Source of the DNA: Poriferisodalis sp965221945
Lineage (GTDB): Bacteria > Actinomycetota > Acidimicrobiia > Acidimicrobiales > Poriferisodalaceae
Direction: 5' to 3'
Assembly: GCF_965221945.1 (NCBI RefSeq)
Contig: NZ_OZ244925.1
Span: 806,001 to 870,000, forward strand
DNA: 64,000 bases
Shown: piece by piece, positions 26,701 to 35,261 of the stretch
Numbering within the stretch: position 1 is the stretch's first letter
Layout: every line of letters starts with the position of its first letter
The notes under the pieces: model-generated
Told to the model about the DNA's origin: nothing
The model's database searches: none
The model's input: only the letters and a program-made list of their open reading frames with translations
Program-made: the position numbers and the translations under genes

Positions 26701-27195
26701 CGACCCGATTCGATTCCTGACGGCGTCTGCGTCGATGCCTGCAACGTCGACATGGGCCCGAAAACCGAGCGTCAGGACGTCGCTTGCGGCGTGATGCCAG
26801 CGGGCGTGCTCAGCCAGCCAGCCGGCTTCGGGCATCATGTCGCAGTCCAAGAACGCGATGATGTCGTTGGAAGCGGCTCTGACGCCGGTGTTCCGGGCCC
26901 GTGCGAGGCCGAAACCCAGATCCTCTTGGTGCACGACTCGGATTTTGAACGGGCAATGTGACGGTGTCTCCAGCGATACTCGTGAACCGTCGTCGACGAC
27001 TACTACCTCGAAGAGGTCACGCGGGTACGTCTGCCTCTCGAGGGCAGCAAGAGTCAGTTCGAGAGCCTCGGGTGCCTCGAAGTAGGTAATCACAACGCTG
27101 ACCGAGCGCTCTGGCACGAAGTGCTCCGCTGGAGCCGCGGGAAGCGAACGCCAGTCGTTGCCCCGGATATCGGCAGGAGGTGTGGGCTGGCTCAT
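23704..27195 (-). CDS. Two-domain family 2 glycosyltransferase with basic repeats
   Basis: An 1163-residue protein with two GT-A glycosyltransferase domains. The N-terminal one (about 25-290) has SVVITYFEAPEALELTLAAL, the acidic FLDCDMMPEAGW and the C-terminal transferase signature GGYDESFTQWGCEDTEFGYR. The C-terminal one (about 900-1130) has VSVLLATCRPALVESAIKSV and FDDDDFYG. Between them lie a Lys/Arg/Pro-rich stretch and residues about 568-680 made of six copies of MWKTLRAQSWAKRASRRT plus a diverged seventh. It probably adds sugars to a surface polymer at the membrane; donor and acceptor are unknown. Its ATG overlaps the stop of the upstream GT-C gene (ATGA). Confidence 0.85.
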   Translation of the reverse strand: MSQPTPPADIRGNDWRSLPAAPAEHFVPERSVSVVITYFEAPEALELTLAALERQTYPRDLFEVVVVDDGSRVSLETPSHCPFKIRVVHQEDLGFGLARARNTGVRAASNDIIAFLDCDMMPEAGWLAEHARWHHAASDVLTLGFRAHVDVAGIDADAVRNRIGSLSDLFEGRAVDRPEWIEFHMVRTNELTSDADDLFRVVTGGNLGVSRSFFELVGGYDESFTQWGCEDTEFGYRAFTRGGVLVPARSAMCWHQGPGAAPSSNEKASLELQRAKISQLIAHHGFRQAKPGRSFSVPQYVVTVTPGSADPETLLDTVERILGSTLHDLVVWINESPHSRAGNDPEYERLRRLLGGDARVQFGPDGAAAEELPAAAFHITVPAGAELAKDDLARLSRTLKSTAQTSLDLADGNRISLTRARLVHRVVRTGKPLEHVVADASCEAPKNQPKSQPPPPEGAERPARPARKSVPTLPRREERKAAKAADSAARADRRRTHAVRQAARPPAAERIQKIRDMSRRFSRQAAQIRSREEATHFVRAVGAWVGAALAWRLRWIAWKHRRAARWLMWKTLRAQSWAKRASRRTMWKTLRAQSWAKRASRRTMWKTLRAQSWAKRASRRTMWKTLRAQSWAKRASRRTMWKTLRAQSWAKRASRRTMWKTLRAQSWAKRASRRTMWKTRRAHRWTRQSLGPSTLGIQPATYRLGPHLVARGTTASEIFEASSRVDDELGHATRAVLIDDTSGAPFETDGASVRIIKVADLDPTARVPAFDAEQVNPKNWSLECRRMPAALGPVALLPEELEIRKTTNPDKILACRRFHHVVDIGLYHESTPRRAASLAALAASGVVVHVIDEDPNLRTLLGPDLYTLMRDPKIPMSSEQERESLSVAMRREALRNHSLRVRARQVFAVADLEAPAPPLVSVLLATCRPALVESAIKSVAIQSYPHIELVLALHGDGFDHAEIDGLQRRLPIASKVVPVPASAPLGAVLNAAVEASSGTLLTKFDDDDFYGSEHVWDLVLAHEYSRACLVGKAAEYVYLERSNRTIHRFRGGAERLSSELSLAGGAMIISRNDLDSILGWQEIPSGVDKALIEDVVASGRRLYRTHGKGYVLVRHGDAHTWGVNDAYFEEQAHEVREGCDLAFAGFFPEPRDPLLAGDESPRD
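25158..25494 (-). repeat. Six identical 54-bp tandem repeats plus a partial copy
   Basis: Units of 54 bases start at 25158, 25212, 25266, 25320, 25374 and 25428, and a partial copy runs to 25494. The units read as identical. On the minus strand each encodes MWKTLRAQSWAKRASRRT: six basic and no acidic residues per unit. Because 54 is a multiple of three and no frame has a stop, copy-number changes would keep the gene open. Confidence 0.95.
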
Positions 27196-28784
27196 TCGAC
27201 CAACTCCTCAGCAGTGATCAGCGTGTAGGACTCGCCAATCGCCAGCGCATTAGCTAGTGCAGCCTCAGGTATGAATTCGGGAATGCGGTCATTGCGGAGG
27301 AGCACTAAGTCCGATGCGACGACGTCGTCGAGCTTGCTCTCATCCAGCGACCACACGGGCAAATCAAGATAGTAGGAGGCCCACCGGGCTGTCGACAGGC
27401 CCGACGTGATCCAAATGAGTTGCGCCTCAGCGACTTCAGGCGCAGTCGCCGTAGCTCGCTCCAGAACCGCTCCGGCGTCGGCCGGACCGGTCAGGTAGAA
27501 GTCCCTTGTCGGTCCTGTTACGACGAAGGCCAGGGTGATCGCCGGGACCACTGCAGCGGCAAGGCCGAGCGGCCAGCGCAGCTTTGCGGCTGGGCCCTTC
27601 AGGGCACGCCGGACCCAGTCGGCAAGCGCAGCCACTCCGATGACAGTCGGAGCAAGCCAAGGGAAATTCCAGAGACGATGGATCCAAGCGCCCTGCTGGA
27701 AGACAAATGTCAGCGAAGCTGCGACAGCAAGGGTGACGAGCGCCGGGCCACGGGTGCGACGGTCGACGAACGCAGCCACGAGCGCTGGTAGCAACAGCAG
27801 CCTCAGCCACCACGAGGTCATGAGTTCGTGGCTCGCGAAACGCCACTGGCGTGACAGGAACTCCCCGAAGCTGAAGTTTCTCTGCTCGATCGCTGTCGAG
27901 ACATCGGTTCCGGTGCGGAACGCGATCCGTTCGCTGAGTTCGGAGATGTCGGTGGCGTTGAGCAACCACGCTGCCGTCAGCAACCCACCTGCGACCGCGC
28001 CGGCGAAGATAGCGACAAGTGAGGGCGACCAACCGAGGCGCGCCAACTGACCGAGGCTGCGAGGTGGGGTCGAGCCTGGGTTCTCGCCCTGTCGCCGTCG
28101 CTGGATGGTTCCGATAAACAGCCAAGGCACCAGAAGGCCGAGCGAGGCGATGGCAATCCACGAGTGCAACGCAGTGAACGCCGCGAGCGCGGCGGCTCCG
28201 GCTAACGCCCACCGCGGCGGTCGCTCGATCTGACGCAATTTCGCGACCGTGGCGGTCAGGGCCAAGAGCAGCGAGAAGCTGATGCCGTGACGTGCAAAGA
28301 CGTAGAAAAATCCCGTGCTCGACATGACCAACACCGCGAGCAACGTCGGTCCCCAACTCATTCCGACCACGCGCAGCAAAGCGGCCATGAGAGCGACCGT
28401 CGCTGCGCCTATCAGGAAGTCGGTGATACGCAGGGCTGGAAGATTGTCGCCGAAGACTCCGATGGAGGCGATCGTGATGAACAGTCGCAGCGGTGGGTGA
28501 TGCGCATAGGTGACTGAGGCGGGGGGCGGATCCGTGCGAGGTGGGATTTCGAATTCGGCGCGGATGTATGGATCCATCACCGCGCCGAACCGGGACTCCA
28601 CCGGTCCCAACTCCCAGTAGTTCCGTGCTTGGAGTCCTGCACGGCCGAAGATGCGACCATCGTCGCTGTTGCCGAGCGGCAGATCGAGATCGGGCGCCCA
28701 CACAGCGAACACCCCGACGCAGATGACGGCCACCACAGTCCAACCAGAGAGAAGGCGTGTCACGCGCCGTTGGGATGTCGTCAT
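27192..28784 (-). CDS. GT-C type membrane glycosyltransferase
   Basis: A 530-residue integral-membrane protein of the GT-C fold (ArnT/PMT-like), which transfers sugars from polyprenyl-phosphate donors on the outer face of the membrane. It has about ten membrane segments, and after the first one the expected acidic pair, GNSDDGRIFGRAGLQARNY, typical of the catalytic first loop. ATG 28784 has GGAGAGG six bases upstream; the frame remains open further but reads poorly there. Its stop overlaps the start of the giant glycosyltransferase, so the two form one operon. Confidence 0.82.
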   Translation of the reverse strand: MTTSQRRVTRLLSGWTVVAVICVGVFAVWAPDLDLPLGNSDDGRIFGRAGLQARNYWELGPVESRFGAVMDPYIRAEFEIPPRTDPPPASVTYAHHPPLRLFITIASIGVFGDNLPALRITDFLIGAATVALMAALLRVVGMSWGPTLLAVLVMSSTGFFYVFARHGISFSLLLALTATVAKLRQIERPPRWALAGAAALAAFTALHSWIAIASLGLLVPWLFIGTIQRRRQGENPGSTPPRSLGQLARLGWSPSLVAIFAGAVAGGLLTAAWLLNATDISELSERIAFRTGTDVSTAIEQRNFSFGEFLSRQWRFASHELMTSWWLRLLLLPALVAAFVDRRTRGPALVTLAVAASLTFVFQQGAWIHRLWNFPWLAPTVIGVAALADWVRRALKGPAAKLRWPLGLAAAVVPAITLAFVVTGPTRDFYLTGPADAGAVLERATATAPEVAEAQLIWITSGLSTARWASYYLDLPVWSLDESKLDDVVASDLVLLRNDRIPEFIPEAALANALAIGESYTLITAEELVE

Positions 28785-29084
28785 CGTTGGCCTCTCCATC
28801 CGCATTGGTTGGGCCAGGAGAACGCGACCGAGAGGACCGCAGACTGTGACGCACCGCGAGCGGTCGAGGGAGCGCAGCGTAGCCTTGCTGTCGCATTGGC
28901 CAACGGGAGGCGTATGCCCATCGGCCCCATTTCCGAGACTGTTGAAGTCGGCGGGAGCGATAGTTTGCGGACTGCACCTTCGCCGGCCGACAGGGTGCAC
29001 GACGGTAGAGCGAGCGATGGGTTGTTTCGCGTGAAGGTCCAGTCCCGCACCCAGCCACGCGTCGCGGCCAATCATGCACACGAG
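28785..29084. other. Divergent intergenic region of the polysaccharide locus
   Basis: Three hundred bases separate the GT-C gene from the sugar transferase. I see no convincing gene; the plus-strand frame is open but its translation is not protein-like and is used only if the sugar transferase starts early. The region must hold the promoters for both directions; a TAGTTT hexamer near 28962 is one candidate -10. Confidence 0.5.
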
Positions 29085-30419
29085 ATGACGCTGGCTGCCC
29101 CGCCGGAATGGCATCGATCGAGCCGTCAGGGATTCCGGTTCCTCTACGTCGTCGATGCGGTGACGCTGTTCGGCCTGATGGTGGCCATCACCGTTGTGCG
29201 ATTCGGCCTGGACTGGCCGACCTATCCGCGGACCCACTACCTGATCGGCTTTGCCGTCGCCACCGCCCTGCACATGACCGTCTACTACTTCGGCGGTCTG
29301 TACGAGTTCGAGCAACGGCTCGGGCATCGGCCCTGGCTTCCGCGAGCCATGCTGCTGACGTTCATGGCGGTGGGCGGCGACGCCACGGTCACCTTGTTGA
29401 CGGGTCGCTACCTCATGCCACGGGGAAACCTGGTGGTGTTGGCGGTAGCCGGTGCCGTGCTGATCTCGTTCAATCGCTGGGGGGCCCGGCGCGTCCGTCA
29501 GCTGCGCACCGGCAAGCCTCGGATGCTGCTGATGGGCACCCCGGCCGATATCGACTCAGCTCGCGAGCATCTTGCCGACGCTGAGGCCGACGCCGTGGTC
29601 GTCGGCAGCCTGACCGACCCCACCCTGATCCTCCCCGAAGCAGATCGCCTGCTTGCCACCGAACTGCTGCTGTTGTCCGGACAGCCTCTCGACGCCATCT
29701 ATCCCGCGCCGCTCGATGAACTGGAACTGCGCAACATCAGTGTCTTTCGCCGCATCACACCAGCTGACACGCTGCTGGGACTACAGCGCAGCCGACAGAT
29801 CGGGGGCATGCCGTTTGTGGCGCTGCGGGAGCATGCATTGCCGATGTGCCGCCTGCGCTTCAAGCGACTGCTCGATCTCGCGTACCTGCTGCTCCTCGCC
29901 CCATTCACTCTGCCGCTCACCGCAGCAGTCGCCTTGTACGTGAGAATCGGTGGTGGTCGAGGTGTGCTGTATCGGCAGGAGCGAGTGGGCCGTGGAGGAG
30001 CGCCGTTCGTACTGCTCAAGTTCCGCACTATGACGCGTGACGCGGAGAGCAATGGGCCTGTGCTCGCTACCTCGAACGACCCACGGGTCATGAGAGGTAT
30101 GGGTTGGTTGCGCCGCACCCGGCTCGACGAGCTGCCGCAGCTGTGGAACGTGCTGGTCGGCACGATGTCGCTGGTGGGGCCCCGACCCGAGCGGCCCCAA
30201 TTCGTTGCCCGGCTGGAACGCGAGATTGCCGGTTACGGCCGACGTCACGATGTGCCGCCCGGTATCACGGGGCTCGCACAGACGCAGGGCCATTACCAAA
30301 CCGATCCGGGCTACAAGCTCGGTCACGACCTGCAGTACGTCGTCAACTGGTCGCCGGTACTCGACTGGGAGATCATGGCGAAGAGCCTCGTCGTCATGGC
30401 TCGCCGCAACGCCCGGTGA
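29085..30419 (+). CDS. Polyprenyl glycosylphosphotransferase (initiating sugar transferase)
   Basis: A 444-residue initiating enzyme of exopolysaccharide synthesis that moves a sugar-1-phosphate from a nucleotide sugar to undecaprenyl phosphate. Four membrane segments (about 20-130) are followed by a cytosolic region, then the catalytic bacterial sugar transferase domain: a re-entrant helix FKRLLDLAYLLLLAPF, FVLLKFRTM, RRTRLDELPQLWNVL and SLVGPRPERPQF. The start is uncertain; ATG 29085 begins just before the first membrane segment but has a weak ribosome site, and GTG 29031 is an alternative. It overlaps the next gene by four bases. Confidence 0.88.
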   Translation: MTLAAPPEWHRSSRQGFRFLYVVDAVTLFGLMVAITVVRFGLDWPTYPRTHYLIGFAVATALHMTVYYFGGLYEFEQRLGHRPWLPRAMLLTFMAVGGDATVTLLTGRYLMPRGNLVVLAVAGAVLISFNRWGARRVRQLRTGKPRMLLMGTPADIDSAREHLADAEADAVVVGSLTDPTLILPEADRLLATELLLLSGQPLDAIYPAPLDELELRNISVFRRITPADTLLGLQRSRQIGGMPFVALREHALPMCRLRFKRLLDLAYLLLLAPFTLPLTAAVALYVRIGGGRGVLYRQERVGRGGAPFVLLKFRTMTRDAESNGPVLATSNDPRVMRGMGWLRRTRLDELPQLWNVLVGTMSLVGPRPERPQFVARLEREIAGYGRRHDVPPGITGLAQTQGHYQTDPGYKLGHDLQYVVNWSPVLDWEIMAKSLVVMARRNAR

Positions 30420-31447
30420 GCGGCGCACAGACGGACAACGGGCGGCACGTCTCTGTGGTGATTCCGGCGCGCAACTGTGCGTCCGATCTGCCCGAGTGTC
30501 TCGATGCGGTGAGCGCGCAGACCTTTGGCGGGCCGCTGGAAGTCATCGTGGCCGTGGCGCCGAGCAGTGACGGGACCGATCGTGTTGCCTCAGAGGCCAG
30601 TTGCAAGTGGCCGCTGCAGATTGTCGAGAACCGTGCTGGCACGACGTCGTCGGGTCTCAACCTCGCGATCGGCGCTGCTGCCGGCGACGTCATCGTGCGG
30701 GTTGACGCCCAGGCCAGGCTGCCCCCTGACTACGTGGAGCGGGCGGTTGTGACCTTGGCGCGCACCGGCGCAGCGAATGTCGGCGGTGTGCAGCGGCCGG
30801 TCGGGCAGCGTGGTTTGAGTCGGGTCATCGCGGCAACCGTGTCCTCGCGGTTCGGAGGGGGCCCGGCCGCATTCCGGCACGGCAGTCACGAGGGGCCAGC
30901 CGACACCGTGTACCTGGGTGTGTTCGACCCTGCCGTGCTTGGGTCCGTGGGCGGTTTCGATGAGTCGTTGGAACGAAACCAGGACTACGAGCTGAACTGG
31001 CGCCTGCGCGAACAGGGGCATGTGGTGTGGCTCGACCCCAGCCTGGTCGTGGATTACCAGCCCCGAACCAGCTGGGCGGGACTGGCACGCCAGTACTACG
31101 ACTACGGCATCTGGAAGCGCGTGGTGATCGGTCGCCACCCGCGCTCGACGCAGCCGCGGCAGCTTGCGGCGCCGGCGCTCGTAGTCGGCCTCGTGCTCTC
31201 AGCGCTCGAACTGGTGCGGGGACGTTTGCGTGGGGGGATTCTGCCCGGCGCATACCTGAGCGCCTGTGCGCTGGCCGCAGCACGCCTTGGCCCCCGCCTT
31301 CCCGCGCTCGCAGATCGCCTTCGCGGGGCCGCAGCGTTCGCCGTCATGCACCTGTCCTGGGGAGCGGGGTTTCTCGTGGGCTTTCACCGCGGGAATCGAT
31401 CCGCGGAAGAGAACCTGGCCACGAGAGAATCTGCTGATCGGACGTGA
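30416..31447 (+). CDS. Family 2 glycosyltransferase, ExoA-like
   Basis: A 343-residue GT2 enzyme: SVVIPARNCASDLPECLDAV at the start, the donor-binding VRVDAQARLP, and FDESLERNQDYELNWRLREQG before the membrane part, matching succinoglycan-type ExoA proteins. Hydrophobic segments follow at about 240-260 and 295-325. GTG 30416 overlaps the sugar transferase stop (GTGA), so the pair is translationally coupled. The last ~35 codons overlap the convergent vapC by 104 bases, suggesting that the natural 3' end was altered when the toxin-antitoxin module arrived. Confidence 0.85.
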   Translation: MSGAQTDNGRHVSVVIPARNCASDLPECLDAVSAQTFGGPLEVIVAVAPSSDGTDRVASEASCKWPLQIVENRAGTTSSGLNLAIGAAAGDVIVRVDAQARLPPDYVERAVVTLARTGAANVGGVQRPVGQRGLSRVIAATVSSRFGGGPAAFRHGSHEGPADTVYLGVFDPAVLGSVGGFDESLERNQDYELNWRLREQGHVVWLDPSLVVDYQPRTSWAGLARQYYDYGIWKRVVIGRHPRSTQPRQLAAPALVVGLVLSALELVRGRLRGGILPGAYLSACALAAARLGPRLPALADRLRGAAAFAVMHLSWGAGFLVGFHRGNRSAEENLATRESADRT

Positions 31448-31790
31448 CGAGTGTGTGGCCACCCACGAGCGCAGTGGCGACGATAAAGCGGTCGGCAGGA
31501 TCTCGATGGAAACCCTCGTTGCCGAGCCGGACCGCTCGGAGTGCCTCTTCGCCATGGAGAGGTAGCTCAATGAGGCCCTCGGCTATTCGTTCTTGGCGCC
31601 ACGCTTCTGGCGCAGCGGACAACGTGAGGCGCTGCCGATCGACGAGCAGGGCGACTTCCCAGAACGTCACCATTGAGACCGCGACGGCTTCGATCGCCCA
31701 TGCCTCGTCAATGAGCCTGCGCGTCGTACTGCTGAGTCGATGATCGTCCTTGAGTGCCCACAAGAACGCGTTCGTGTCGAGCAGGAGCAT
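31344..31790 (-). CDS. vapC: VapC-type PIN domain toxin
   Basis: A 148-residue PIN-domain ribonuclease, the toxin of a type II toxin-antitoxin pair. The acidic metal-binding residues are in place: Asp5 in LLLDTNAFLW, Glu in TFWEVALL, Asp in RDPADRFIVATA and Asp in TLVTSDQQIL. The PIN fold ends near residue 126; the remaining ~22 residues lie in the overlap with the glycosyltransferase gene and are probably not part of the fold. Its ATG overlaps the antitoxin stop by one base (TGATG). Confidence 0.87.
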   Translation of the reverse strand: MLLLDTNAFLWALKDDHRLSSTTRRLIDEAWAIEAVAVSMVTFWEVALLVDRQRLTLSAAPEAWRQERIAEGLIELPLHGEEALRAVRLGNEGFHRDPADRFIVATALVGGHTLVTSDQQILSWPGSLPRIDSRGESPRETPLPRTGA

Positions 31791-32128
31791 CAGCCCTCGG
31801 TGACCATTGCGTGTGAGTCGTCGAGATTCGCCTGCCAGGCGTCCATCTCGGCGATTGTGGATCCCTCGAAGGTCTCATCGGGGTCATAGGCGATCGACCC
31901 TTTGCACGCCCCGATAATCGATGTTCTCCGCCCGACGGGCTGGACAGGAACGAGCTTCGCTACCGGATGACCGTGCTTAGTGATGGTGATGTGATCTCCC
32001 GAGTCGCGTACATCGTCGAGGATCTTCAGGCACCTGGCCTTAAAGTCCGCGGCGGCGATCGTCCGCAGGGGACTGACCGTGCCCGGGTGGTGTTCCTCCG
32101 AGACCGGAGGCGCTGGATCTGATGCCAC
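31790..32128 (-). CDS. Phd/YefM-type antitoxin
   Basis: A 112-residue antitoxin partner of the PIN toxin. The Phd/YefM DNA-binding core is visible at about residues 25-65: AADFKARCLKILDDV, then HITITKHGHPVAKLVPV. The acidic C-terminal half (DPDETFEGSTIAEMDAW) would wrap the toxin. The start is GTG 32128; residues 1 to about 20 are not family-like, so a later start is possible. A palindrome 50-70 bases upstream may be its own operator. Confidence 0.82.
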   Translation of the reverse strand: MASDPAPPVSEEHHPGTVSPLRTIAAADFKARCLKILDDVRDSGDHITITKHGHPVAKLVPVQPVGRRTSIIGACKGSIAYDPDETFEGSTIAEMDAWQANLDDSHAMVTEG

Positions 32129-32177
32129 GAGTCTGCTCCTCGTCCGGCTCCCATCGCGTCTGGATGCATGCTAGCGA

Positions 32178-32200
32178 GTTGACTAGTCAGTTACTGGTCA
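32178..32200 (-). promoter_or_regulatory. Palindromic operator candidate of the toxin-antitoxin pair
   Basis: TGACTAGTCA (32180-32189) is a perfect 10-base palindrome and sits in GTTGACTAGTCA, followed immediately by the related GTTACTGGTCA (32190-32200). Two similar half-sites just upstream of an antitoxin gene are what an autoregulatory Phd/YefM operator looks like. Confidence 0.45.
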
Positions 32201-32313
32201 TTTTTCTCGGTCACATGTGGTTGCATCAATCTGGCGGTTGATCGCGTCCATCAAAGCCTGGATCTGATCGACCCACCGGAGGGTGGCTTCAGTTCCGAAC
32301 GCGCGTCGCTCAC

Positions 32314-32319
32314 TACGCT
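32314..32319 (+). promoter_or_regulatory. Putative -10 hexamer, leaderless amidohydrolase promoter
   Basis: TACGCT ends seven bases before ATG 32327, with no ribosome site between, so the transcript is probably leaderless. Confidence 0.45.
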
Positions 32320-32326
32320 CACTCCC

Positions 32327-34042
32327 ATGGCTGAGGTCGTGATCCGTAACGGGACTGTGGTGGACGGGAGCGGCGGCCCACCGCGAACGGCGGACGTGGC
32401 CATCGACGGGGGCACGATCGTCGAGGTGGGCGAGGTGGCCGCCCGGGGTCAACGCGAGATCGATGCCGACGGGCAACTGGTGCTCCCGGGCTGGGTGGAC
32501 ATTCACACGCACTACGACGGCCAGGCCACCTGGGATCCAGAGATGACGCCGTCGTCATGGCACGGTGTGACCACAGCGATCTTTGGAAATTGTGGCGTCG
32601 GGTTTGCCCCGGTCCGGCCGGGCACCGAGGACTACCTCATCAACCTGATGGAAGGTGTCGAGGACATTCCTGGAACCGTCCTCGCCGACGGCATCGACTT
32701 CTGCTGGACCAGCTATCCGGAGTACCTCGACGCTCTCGAAGGGACACCTCGGGTCATGGACATCGGCAGCCAGCTGCCGCATGGGGCGCTGCGGTTCTTC
32801 GTGATGGGAGATCGAGGTGCCGACCATGCCGAAGTGCCGACCGCTGATGAGCTGGACCGGATCACCACGCTCGTCACCGAGGCCTTGGAGGCGGGAGCGC
32901 TCGGTTTCACCACCAGCCGCACCACCAAGCACAAGGCTGCAGACGGTCGCCTGACGCCGTCGCTATCGGCGGGCGATCCCGAACTGGCGGCCGTCGCCCG
33001 TGCGATGCGACACGCGGATGCTGGGGTGCTGCAGGTGAACTCCGACTTCGGACCCGGCGAGTTCGCGACGCTGCGGGCTGCGGCGGAGCTCTCGGGACGC
33101 CCGCTGTCGGTCCTGTTGTTGCAGGTGGACAATTCGCCCGAGTTGTGGCGCGAGACGCTGGCGGACATCCATGCTGCCAACGCCGACGGCATCGCCGCCA
33201 ACGGACAGGTGGGCTGCCGGCCGATCAGCGTGCTGCTCGGACTGGATGTGTCGGTGAATCCCTTCGGAAACCACCCGGCCTATCGAGAGATTGCCCACCT
33301 GCCGACGCCCGAGCGAGCAGCTCGCATGCGCAACAACGAGGCCCTGCGGCGCGCGCTCGTCTCGGAGCGGCCGGTCGACGGATTCAGCAAGTGGATGGAT
33401 TACGCCCTCACACGCGCCTTCGAGCTCGGCGAGGTGCCCGACTATGAACCTGACCCACGTGCTTCGGTAGCCGCCCGCGCGGCGCATCTTGGCATGAGTC
33501 CATGGGAGCTGGCTCTGGATCTGTTGTCCGACGGCGACGGCGACGCCCTATTGCTGTACCCCTTCGAGAACTACACCGGCGGAAGCCTCGAAGTGATCCG
33601 CGAGATGCTGGCGGACCCCTACACGATCTGCGGGATCGGCGATGCGGGAGCGCATGTCGGCACGATCTGCGACGCGTCCTATCCCACGTACCTGCTGACC
33701 CACTGGGCTCGGGATCGCACCCGTGGCGAGGGGCTGCCCTTGGAGTACCTGGTGCACAAGCAGACCCGGGCCAACGCGCTGGCTTATGGGCTGGCCGACC
33801 GCGGCTTGCTGGCGTCGGGGTGCCGCGCCGATCTCAATATCGTCGACTTCGACGCGCTCGTTTTGGAACGGCCCCATCTGGTGTACGACCTGCCGAGCGG
33901 CGGCAAGCGCCTGATCCAGCGGTCGACGGGGTACCGGCACACGTTCGTGGCAGGAGCCGAGGTGTCGACCGACGGCGAGTTCACCGGTGCCCGTCCCGGC
34001 CGGCTCGTGCGTGGTGCCCAAGCAGACCCTGCGAACAGTTGA
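32327..34042 (+). CDS. N-acyl-D-amino-acid deacylase-like amidohydrolase
   Basis: A 571-residue metal-dependent hydrolase of the D-aminoacylase/dihydroorotase-like branch of the amidohydrolase superfamily. The N-terminal IRNGTVVDGSG and the metal-binding HxH of GWVDIHTHYDGQ are typical, as are FGNCGVGFAPVRPG and the late CGIGDAGAHVG that supplies the catalytic aspartate region. Actinobacterial members of this type often sit beside CaiB CoA transferases, as here, and the true substrate is uncertain. It is probably transcribed with the CoA transferase that begins 4 bases after its stop. Confidence 0.83.
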   Translation: MAEVVIRNGTVVDGSGGPPRTADVAIDGGTIVEVGEVAARGQREIDADGQLVLPGWVDIHTHYDGQATWDPEMTPSSWHGVTTAIFGNCGVGFAPVRPGTEDYLINLMEGVEDIPGTVLADGIDFCWTSYPEYLDALEGTPRVMDIGSQLPHGALRFFVMGDRGADHAEVPTADELDRITTLVTEALEAGALGFTTSRTTKHKAADGRLTPSLSAGDPELAAVARAMRHADAGVLQVNSDFGPGEFATLRAAAELSGRPLSVLLLQVDNSPELWRETLADIHAANADGIAANGQVGCRPISVLLGLDVSVNPFGNHPAYREIAHLPTPERAARMRNNEALRRALVSERPVDGFSKWMDYALTRAFELGEVPDYEPDPRASVAARAAHLGMSPWELALDLLSDGDGDALLLYPFENYTGGSLEVIREMLADPYTICGIGDAGAHVGTICDASYPTYLLTHWARDRTRGEGLPLEYLVHKQTRANALAYGLADRGLLASGCRADLNIVDFDALVLERPHLVYDLPSGGKRLIQRSTGYRHTFVAGAEVSTDGEFTGARPGRLVRGAQADPANS

Positions 34043-34046
34043 GGCT

Positions 34047-35255
34047 GTGAGCCAGGCATCAGCACCTGGCCCTGCGGCCGGCGAGCAGTCCCTCCCGCTT
34101 GTCGGCTTCGTCGTGCTCGACCTGACCATTGCTCGGGCAGGTCCCACCGCCGTGCGTCAGCTCGCGGACTGGGGCGCCGACGTGATCCGGGTCGACGCAC
34201 CTGGCAGCAGTTTCGAGGAGAGCCGCGAGCATTCGCCCGACCATCTCAATATTCATCGCAACAAACGGTCTGTGGTAATCGATCTCAAGCACCCGTCAGG
34301 CCGCGACCTGCTGCACCGATTCGTGCAATCTGCTGATGTGCTGATCGAGAACTTGCGACCGACGGTCAAGTACCGGCTGGGTTTCGATTGGGAGACCTTG
34401 CACTCACTGAACCCGGCACTCGTCATGGGCTCGATCTCCGGTTTCGGCCAAGAGGGCCCCTACGCAACGCGCGGCGGCGTCGACCAGATTGCTCAGGGCC
34501 TCGGCGGGATGATGGCGGTCACTGGCTTGCCGGGGCACGGCCCAGTGCGAGCCGGTGTGGCAATCAGCGACGTGACCGCCGGGTTGCAACTGGCCATCGG
34601 CGTGCTGGTGGCGCTGATCGAACGATCCCGGACCGGCCTCGGCCGCTGGGTGCACACATCGTTGCTCGAGTCGATGATTGGCATGCTCGACTTCCAAGCC
34701 GCTCGCTGGACCGTGGCGGGGGAGGACCCGCCACAGGCTGGCAACGACCATCCCACAATGATCCCGATGGGGACCTACTCCGCAGCCGACGGGCATATCA
34801 ATATCGCCGCCCCCGGAGGCCGCCTGTGGCAGGCGTTCTGCGCGGAGATCGGCCGACCGGATCTGCCCGACGACGAACGCTTCTCGTCGACCAAGTCACG
34901 CTCGGCCAACCGCACCGAGCTGAACGCCATCATCGGCGAGCGGCTCGCCGCGGTCACGTGCGACGAGTGGGTCGAGCGGCTGAACGCCGTGGGCATCCCG
35001 TGCGGGCGCGTCAACACCGTTGCCGAGGCATTCGCAGACCCGCAGGTTCAGCACCTCGGCATGGCCGCGGCGGTGCATCACCCAACTGCTGGCGACATTC
35101 GCATCGTGCGCAATGCCACCCAGATTGACGGCGTGCCTGGCGATATTCGCCGACATAGCCCGATCAAGGGCGAGCACACGGATGAGATCCTGGCCCAGTT
35201 CGGTCTGGGATCCGATGAGATCGCAGCCCTGAGAGAGGCTGGCGCCGTTCGTTAG
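34047..35255 (+). CDS. CaiB/BaiF family III CoA transferase
   Basis: A 402-residue class III CoA transferase, which moves CoA between carboxylic acids through an aspartyl-CoA intermediate. Family features: VLDLTIARAGPTAVRQLADW, GADVIRVDAPG, NKRSVVIDLKHPSGRD, and GGVDQIAQGLGGMMAVTG holding the catalytic aspartate. GTG 34047 gives the usual family length; GTG 34014 is an in-frame alternative that overlaps the amidohydrolase. The substrate cannot be told from sequence. Confidence 0.86.
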   Translation: MSQASAPGPAAGEQSLPLVGFVVLDLTIARAGPTAVRQLADWGADVIRVDAPGSSFEESREHSPDHLNIHRNKRSVVIDLKHPSGRDLLHRFVQSADVLIENLRPTVKYRLGFDWETLHSLNPALVMGSISGFGQEGPYATRGGVDQIAQGLGGMMAVTGLPGHGPVRAGVAISDVTAGLQLAIGVLVALIERSRTGLGRWVHTSLLESMIGMLDFQAARWTVAGEDPPQAGNDHPTMIPMGTYSAADGHINIAAPGGRLWQAFCAEIGRPDLPDDERFSSTKSRSANRTELNAIIGERLAAVTCDEWVERLNAVGIPCGRVNTVAEAFADPQVQHLGMAAAVHHPTAGDIRIVRNATQIDGVPGDIRRHSPIKGEHTDEILAQFGLGSDEIAALREAGAVR

Positions 35256-35261
35256 TCCCGT

